Shown here piece after piece: positions 16,782-19,883 of a DNA stretch of 19,883 nt (positions within the stretch are counted from its first letter, which is position 1; every line of letters starts with the position of its first letter). The stretch comes from an uncultured Faecalibacterium sp. Lineage in GTDB: Bacteria > Bacillota > Clostridia > Oscillospirales > Ruminococcaceae. The position numbers were made by a program, and so were the translations under genes. The stretch spans positions 1-19,883 of the forward strand of contig CAKSZS010000038.1 in assembly GCA_934525845.1 (NCBI GenBank), in the 5' to 3' direction. The notes beneath the pieces were generated by a model. The model worked only from the letters and a program-made list of their open reading frames with translations. It searched no databases and was not told where the DNA came from.

Positions 16782-16916
16782 GCCCTCTCAATCAAAACCT
16801 TGCGGTTTTGCCAGCTCCCCCAAAGTGGGAGCCTTTGGCAGTCCATGCAAAGTTGCCGGTTTCGCCAGAGGCTCTCCCTTTAGGAGAGCTGTCGAGCGAA
16901 GCGAGACTGAGAGGGC
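16782..16916. mobile_element. MITE-like element with CCTCTCA terminal inverted repeats
   Basis: A 135-bp non-coding unit bounded by 12-bp inverted repeats with one mismatch (GCCCTCTCAATC at 16782-16793, GACTGAGAGGGC at 16905-16916). Inside are stem-loops: AAAACC/GGTTTT, GCTCCC/GGGAGC, and GCTCTCC/GGAGAGC around CTTTA. This matches a class of CCTCTCAGTC-ended, hairpin-rich dispersed repeats I associate with Faecalibacterium-like genomes. No target-site duplication is clear. It sits between nrdD and nrdG and starts 28 bp upstream of the nrdG ATG. Confidence 0.75.
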
Positions 16917-16940
16917 AAGGCTGTTTTTGCTTATAGAAAA

Positions 16941-19112
16941 TTACAGATGCAGCACGCGGTCCTTGATCTCCTGGGTGCGGCCCTGATTCCAGAACTGGGT
17001 GCCGATGTAGCCGCAGGTGCGGCGGGCAACGTTCAGCTTGTTCTGGTCGCGGTTGCCGCACTTGGGGCACTCCCACACCAGCTTGCCGTCATCCTCCACG
17101 ATCTTGATCTCGCCGTCGTAGCCGCAGACCTGGCAGTAGTCGGACTTGGTGTTCAGTTCAGCGTACATGATGTTGTCGTAGATGAACTGCAGCACGCTCA
17201 TGACAGCTTCCAGATTGTCCTGCATATTGGGCACTTCCACATAGCTGATGGCACCGCCCGGGGACAGCTTCTGGAAGTCAGACTCAAACTTCAGCTTGGT
17301 GAAGGCGTCGATCTGCTCCGAAACGTGGACGTGATAGCTGTTGGTGATGTAGTTCTTGTCGGTAATGCCCGGCACGATGCCAAAGCGCTTCTGCAGGCAT
17401 TTGGCGAATTTGTAAGTGGTGGATTCCAGCGGGGTGCCGTACAGGGAGTAGTCGATGTTCTCGGCTTTCTTCCACTCGTTGCATTTGTCGTTCATATGCT
17501 GCATGACGCTCAGGGCAAAGGGCTTGGCACCGGCGTCGGTGTGGCTCTTGCCGGTCATGTACTTCACGCATTCATACAGGCCGGCATAGCCCAAGCTGAT
17601 GGTGGAGTAGCCGCCGAACAGCAGCTTGTCGATCTTTTCACCCTTCTTCAGGCGGGCCAGTGCGCCGTACTGCCACAGGATGGGGGCTGCGTCGCTGGGG
17701 GTGCCCAGCAGCCGCTTATGACGGGCCTGCAGGGCGCGATGGCACAGATCCAGACGCTCGTCAAAGATCTTCCAGAACTTCTCAAAGTTGCCCTCAGAAC
17801 TCAGGGCAACGTCCACCAGATTGATGGTGACCACGCCCTGATTGAAACGGCCGTAGTATTTGGGCTTGCCGGTCTCGGGGTCCACATAGGGGGTCAGGAA
17901 GCTGCGGCAGCCCATGCAGGTGTAGCAGTGGCCCTCGCCGTTCTTGTCCACCTTGAGTTCCAGCATCTTCTTTTCGGAGATGTAGTCGGGCACCATGCGC
18001 TTGGCGGTGCACTTGGCGGCCAGCTCGGTCAGATAATAATAGGGGTCGCCGGGGTGGATATTGTCCTCTTCCAGCACATAGATCAGCTTGGGGAAGGCAG
18101 GCGTGATCCACACACCAGCCTCGTTCTTCACGCCCTGATAGCGCTGCCGGATGGTTTCCTCAATGATGATGGCCAGATCGGCTTTCTCCTGGGGGTTGCG
18201 GGCCTCGCCCAGGTACATGAACACGGTGATGAAGGGAGCCTGCCCGTTGGTGGTCATCAGGGTGACCACCTGATACTGAATGGTCTGCACACCGCGGTTG
18301 ATCTCGTTGCGCAGGCGGCGCTCCACGATCTCCTTCTTGCGCTCGGCGGAGACTTCCAGCCCCTCCATCTCCACTTCCACTTCGGCGGCGATCTTCTTGC
18401 GGGAGACGTCCACGAAGGGAGCCAGGTGGGTCAGACTGATGCTCTGGCCACCGTACTGGTTGGACGCCACCTGTGCGATGATCTGGGTGGCGATGTTGCA
18501 GGCGGTGGAGAAGCTGTGGGGCTTCTCGATGTAGGTGCCGGAAATGACCGTGCCGTTCTGGAGCATATCGTCCAGATTGATGAGGTCACAGTTGTGCATA
18601 TGCTGGGCGAAGTAGTCGGAATCGTGGAAGTGGATCAGTCCTTCCTGATGGGCCTTCACGATCTCCGGATCCAGCAGCAGGCGGGCGGTCAGGTCTTTGG
18701 AGATCTCGCCGGCCATGTAGTCGCGCTGGACGCTGTTCACGGTGGGATTCTTGTTGGCGTTCTCCTGCTTGACCTCTTCGTTCTGGCACTCGATCAGGCT
18801 CAGGATGCGCTCATCGGTGGTGTTGGTCTGCCGCTTCAAGCTCTGGATGTAGCGGTAGGTGATGTAGTGCCGCGCAATGTCATGGGCCTGGATGTCCATG
18901 AGCTGGTTCTCCACCATGTCCTGCACTTCTTCTACACTGACGGCACGGTTCAGCGCCTGGCACTGGTCGGCGACGACCGCAGCGATCTGGGTGATCTGGT
19001 CCTTGGTCAGGCGGCTCTGGCCGCCCACCGAGTCGCTGGCCTTGGTGACTGCGGTGATGATCTTGGTAATATCAAAGGGGACCTCTGCGCCGTTGCGTTT
19101 GATGATCTTCAT
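16941..19112 (-). CDS. nrdD: Anaerobic (class III) ribonucleoside-triphosphate reductase NrdD
   Basis: 723 aa. An N-terminal ATP-cone (about 1-95, KRNGAEVPFDITKIITAV) gives allosteric control. The ten-strand barrel follows (YFAQHMHNCDLINLDDMLQNG; NQYGGQSISLTHLAPFVDVSR; GCRSFLTPYVD). A C-terminal zinc site has C660, C663, C682 and C685, and the glycyl-radical loop is RRTCGYIG with G701. It reduces NTPs to dNTPs, using formate as reductant in the well-studied enzymes, and works only without oxygen. GGAGGAG stands before the ATG. It is the first gene of nrdD-nrdG, with a promoter overlapped by two candidate NrdR boxes and a long leader hairpin. Confidence 0.97.
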   Translation of the reverse strand: MKIIKRNGAEVPFDITKIITAVTKASDSVGGQSRLTKDQITQIAAVVADQCQALNRAVSVEEVQDMVENQLMDIQAHDIARHYITYRYIQSLKRQTNTTDERILSLIECQNEEVKQENANKNPTVNSVQRDYMAGEISKDLTARLLLDPEIVKAHQEGLIHFHDSDYFAQHMHNCDLINLDDMLQNGTVISGTYIEKPHSFSTACNIATQIIAQVASNQYGGQSISLTHLAPFVDVSRKKIAAEVEVEMEGLEVSAERKKEIVERRLRNEINRGVQTIQYQVVTLMTTNGQAPFITVFMYLGEARNPQEKADLAIIIEETIRQRYQGVKNEAGVWITPAFPKLIYVLEEDNIHPGDPYYYLTELAAKCTAKRMVPDYISEKKMLELKVDKNGEGHCYTCMGCRSFLTPYVDPETGKPKYYGRFNQGVVTINLVDVALSSEGNFEKFWKIFDERLDLCHRALQARHKRLLGTPSDAAPILWQYGALARLKKGEKIDKLLFGGYSTISLGYAGLYECVKYMTGKSHTDAGAKPFALSVMQHMNDKCNEWKKAENIDYSLYGTPLESTTYKFAKCLQKRFGIVPGITDKNYITNSYHVHVSEQIDAFTKLKFESDFQKLSPGGAISYVEVPNMQDNLEAVMSVLQFIYDNIMYAELNTKSDYCQVCGYDGEIKIVEDDGKLVWECPKCGNRDQNKLNVARRTCGYIGTQFWNQGRTQEIKDRVLHL

Positions 19113-19132
19113 AGCTCTCCTCCATACTGACA

Positions 19133-19179
19133 GTGTGAACGGGCATCTCTTGGAATAAGAGATACCCGTTTGCGCACAC
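19133..19179 (-). promoter_or_regulatory. Long hairpin in nrdD leader
   Basis: In the transcript, AACGGGTATCTCTT and AAGAGATGCCCGTT form a 14-bp stem (one U.G) with loop ATTCC, extended after a 4-nt bulge by GUGUG/CACAC. It lies between the predicted promoter (-10 at 19208-19213) and the nrdD ribosome site, ending about 12 nt upstream of GGAGGAG. There is no T tract after it, so it is not a typical attenuator terminator. Stability or protein binding is more likely. Confidence 0.8.
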
Positions 19180-19207
19180 GATATCCAATCGAACGGAATG
19201 TAGCTCT

Positions 19208-19235
19208 ATTCTATCACTATCTAGTGGCAAGTCAA
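19208..19235 (-). promoter_or_regulatory. Promoter of nrdD-nrdG
   Basis: On the minus strand, -35 TTGACT (19230-19235), a 16-bp spacer and -10 TAGAAT (19208-19213). It predicts a leader of about 85-90 nt. The spacer is occupied by a palindromic sequence fitting an NrdR box. Confidence 0.75.
19214..19229. promoter_or_regulatory. Candidate NrdR box 1 (promoter spacer)
   Basis: Contains the palindrome CACTATCTAGTG (19215-19226), placed between -35 and -10 of the nrdD promoter. It matches the NrdR consensus core CwAtATaTwG at 8 of 10 positions. Occupation would block RNA polymerase. Confidence 0.6.
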
Positions 19236-19243
19236 GCAAAATA

Positions 19244-19259
19244 CCACTACATTTTGCGT
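19244..19259. promoter_or_regulatory. Candidate NrdR box 2 (upstream of -35)
   Basis: CCACTACATTTTGCGT matches the consensus acaCwAtATaTwGtgt at 12 of 16 positions. It lies 30 bp (about three helical turns) from box 1 on the same face of the DNA, as is usual for paired NrdR boxes upstream of ribonucleotide reductase operons. Confidence 0.6.
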
Positions 19260-19441
19260 TTCGGAATTTTAGCCAAAATTGAGCGACATTTTTCAGGATA
19301 AAATCTGGACACAAACTACTTGACACCGGAAAGGGGATTCCGTGGTGTAATATCCGGGAATATCTATACCTGATCCCGCTGCTTTGCAGGCTATATAAAT
19401 ACATTATAAAGCGAAGGACACTCCGTAAAAGCGCTGGGGGC

Positions 19442-19493
19442 ACTTTGCCGACCGCGCCTGCTTTTGCAGACGCGGCGAAACTTTGCCTGACCG
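19442..19493. repeat. Direct repeats flanking a hairpin
   Basis: ACTTTGCCGACCG (19442-19454) recurs with one inserted base as ACTTTGCCTGACCG (19480-19493). Between them CCGCG-C-CTGC pairs with GCAG-A-CGCGG around TTTT (19452-19475). The stretch lies upstream of rRNA promoter P1 in a ~340-bp gene-free region; function unknown. Confidence 0.5.
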
Positions 19494-19517
19494 TCTGCAG
19501 TTGCTGAGAGAAGGAGG

Positions 19518-19569
19518 AAAAAGGCTGTGAAAAAAGAAAATCGAAAAAAGCCAAAAAAGATGGAAAAAA
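19518..19569 (+). promoter_or_regulatory. Phased A-tracts upstream of rRNA P1
   Basis: Runs of five or six A are centred near 19520, 19532, 19546, 19555 and 19566, roughly one per helical turn, ending 3 bp before the P1 -35. This should curve the DNA and act as an UP element for the RNA polymerase alpha subunit. Confidence 0.6.
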
Positions 19570-19572
19570 GTG

Positions 19573-19601
19573 TTGACAATGGGACGGGGGTGTGGTATTA
19601 T
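19573..19601 (+). promoter_or_regulatory. rRNA operon promoter P1
   Basis: Perfect -35 TTGACA (19573-19578), 17-bp spacer, -10 TATTAT (19596-19601), extended by TGG in the string TGTGG. Confidence 0.88.
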
Positions 19602-19732
19602 ACTTGAGCGCCAAGCGCTGAGACAAAAGAATGACTTCTGAAGCCTCGGCAGGAAGCTTTTGAAAAGAACCAATAGACGCTGAAAAGTTCCAGTTTGTTC
19701 TGAGAAACTTTGAGGCATCCAAGTTCAGAAAG

Positions 19733-19748
19733 TTCAGAAGCTTCTGAA
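19733..19748. promoter_or_regulatory. 16-bp perfect palindrome before rRNA P2
   Basis: TTCAGAAGCTTCTGAA is fully self-complementary and ends 9 bp before the P2 -35. It overlaps a tandem repeat of AGTTCAGAA (19722-19730 and 19731-19739). Related CTTCTGAAG and GTTCTGAGA copies occur at 19635 and near 19698. Confidence 0.65.
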
Positions 19749-19757
19749 AAAAAGAGC

Positions 19758-19786
19758 TTGACAAAAAATCACTTCTGTGGTAAAAT
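19758..19786 (+). promoter_or_regulatory. rRNA operon promoter P2
   Basis: Perfect -35 TTGACA (19758-19763), 17-bp spacer, -10 TAAAAT (19781-19786), extended by TGG in TGTGG; 185 bp downstream of P1 with the same architecture. Confidence 0.88.
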
Positions 19787-19794
19787 AATCAAGT

Positions 19795-19883
19795 CGTCAG
19801 CCGCAAGGCTGAGGCGCACAGGACCTTGAAAATTGAACAATATCGAAAAACTTGTAACGGAACCTATTTTCGTGTTGGAAAAA
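19795..19883 (+). other. Leader of an rRNA operon (16S gene beyond the window)
   Basis: After P2 comes a TCAGCC/GGCTGA stem closed by a GCAA tetraloop (19797-19812), then ACCTTGAAAATTGAACAA, a string typical of the spacer ahead of 16S rRNA genes in Firmicutes, where it is part of the processing and antitermination leader. The 16S sequence has not begun by the window edge, so the rRNA assignment rests on the leader and the two strong promoters. Confidence 0.75.

Noticed and set aside
16947..19130. Long plus-strand open frame opposite nrdD
   Set aside because: It is a shadow of the well-supported nrdD gene, with composition typical of antisense frames and no ribosome site.
19320..19351. Third rRNA-type promoter (TTGACA at 19320, TGTAAT at 19346 preceded by GTGG)
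   Set aside because: Spacing is 20 bp, too long for a good sigma-A promoter. It may be a decayed copy of the P1/P2 module but is not called as a feature.
19072..19764. Minus-strand open frame across the nrdD/rRNA intergenic region
   Set aside because: It covers the promoters and hairpins of nrdD and the rRNA operon; the translation is Ser/Phe-rich from A/T tracts and resembles no protein.

Overview
The window looks like chromosomal core sequence from a GC-rich, strictly anaerobic member of the Clostridia, most probably Oscillospiraceae and close to Faecalibacterium. This is inferred from several things: a class III (oxygen-sensitive) ribonucleotide reductase pair, Firmicutes-type ECF transporter genes next to truA, a ClpE-type ATPase with an N-terminal zinc finger, strong AGGAGG ribosome sites, sigma-A promoters with a TG-extended -10, and a MITE-like CCTCTCA-ended repeat that I associate with gut Clostridia. 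No phage, plasmid, CRISPR, resistance or toxin genes were seen.

Layout. Positions 1-205 hold a minus-strand tRNA-Val(GAC) with its promoter and a strong terminator. From about 310 a plus-strand gene train runs to 11.6 kb: ruvC-ruvA-ruvB (Holliday junction processing) and an RlmK-like methyltransferase; then, after a hairpin-rich gap, ecfA1-ecfA2-ecfT (vitamin/metal ECF energizing module); then, after a second hairpin-rich gap, truA, a membrane-anchored DUF5711-like protein, a CvpA-family membrane protein and clpE, closed by a strong terminator. Convergent to this is recQ (minus), a short RecQ without the winged-helix domain. Divergent from recQ is a monocistronic family-2 glycosyltransferase (plus) with its own terminator, followed by a CPA2-type cation/proton antiporter (plus) whose Shine-Dalgarno is separated from its ATG by a hairpin. 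A perfect 21-bp stem separates the antiporter from the convergent nrdD-nrdG operon (minus), which carries a 135-bp MITE-like element between its two genes. The nrdD promoter overlaps two candidate NrdR boxes 30 bp apart, and its leader folds into a long hairpin. The last ~310 bp are the promoter region and leader of an rRNA operon reading off the right edge: two consensus promoters (P1, P2), phased A-tracts and a 16-bp palindrome. The 16S gene itself is not in the window.

How it fits together. The content is housekeeping: recombination and repair (RuvABC, RecQ), RNA modification (TruA, methyltransferase), nutrient uptake (ECF), proteostasis (ClpE), anaerobic dNTP synthesis (NrdDG) and translation (tRNA, rRNA promoters). 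I did not find a clear new multi-gene system. The most interesting signals are non-coding: the nrdD control region and leader hairpin, the MITE inside the nrdDG operon, the hairpin between ribosome site and start of the antiporter, the two hairpin clusters flanking the ecf genes, and the architecture of the rRNA promoter region.
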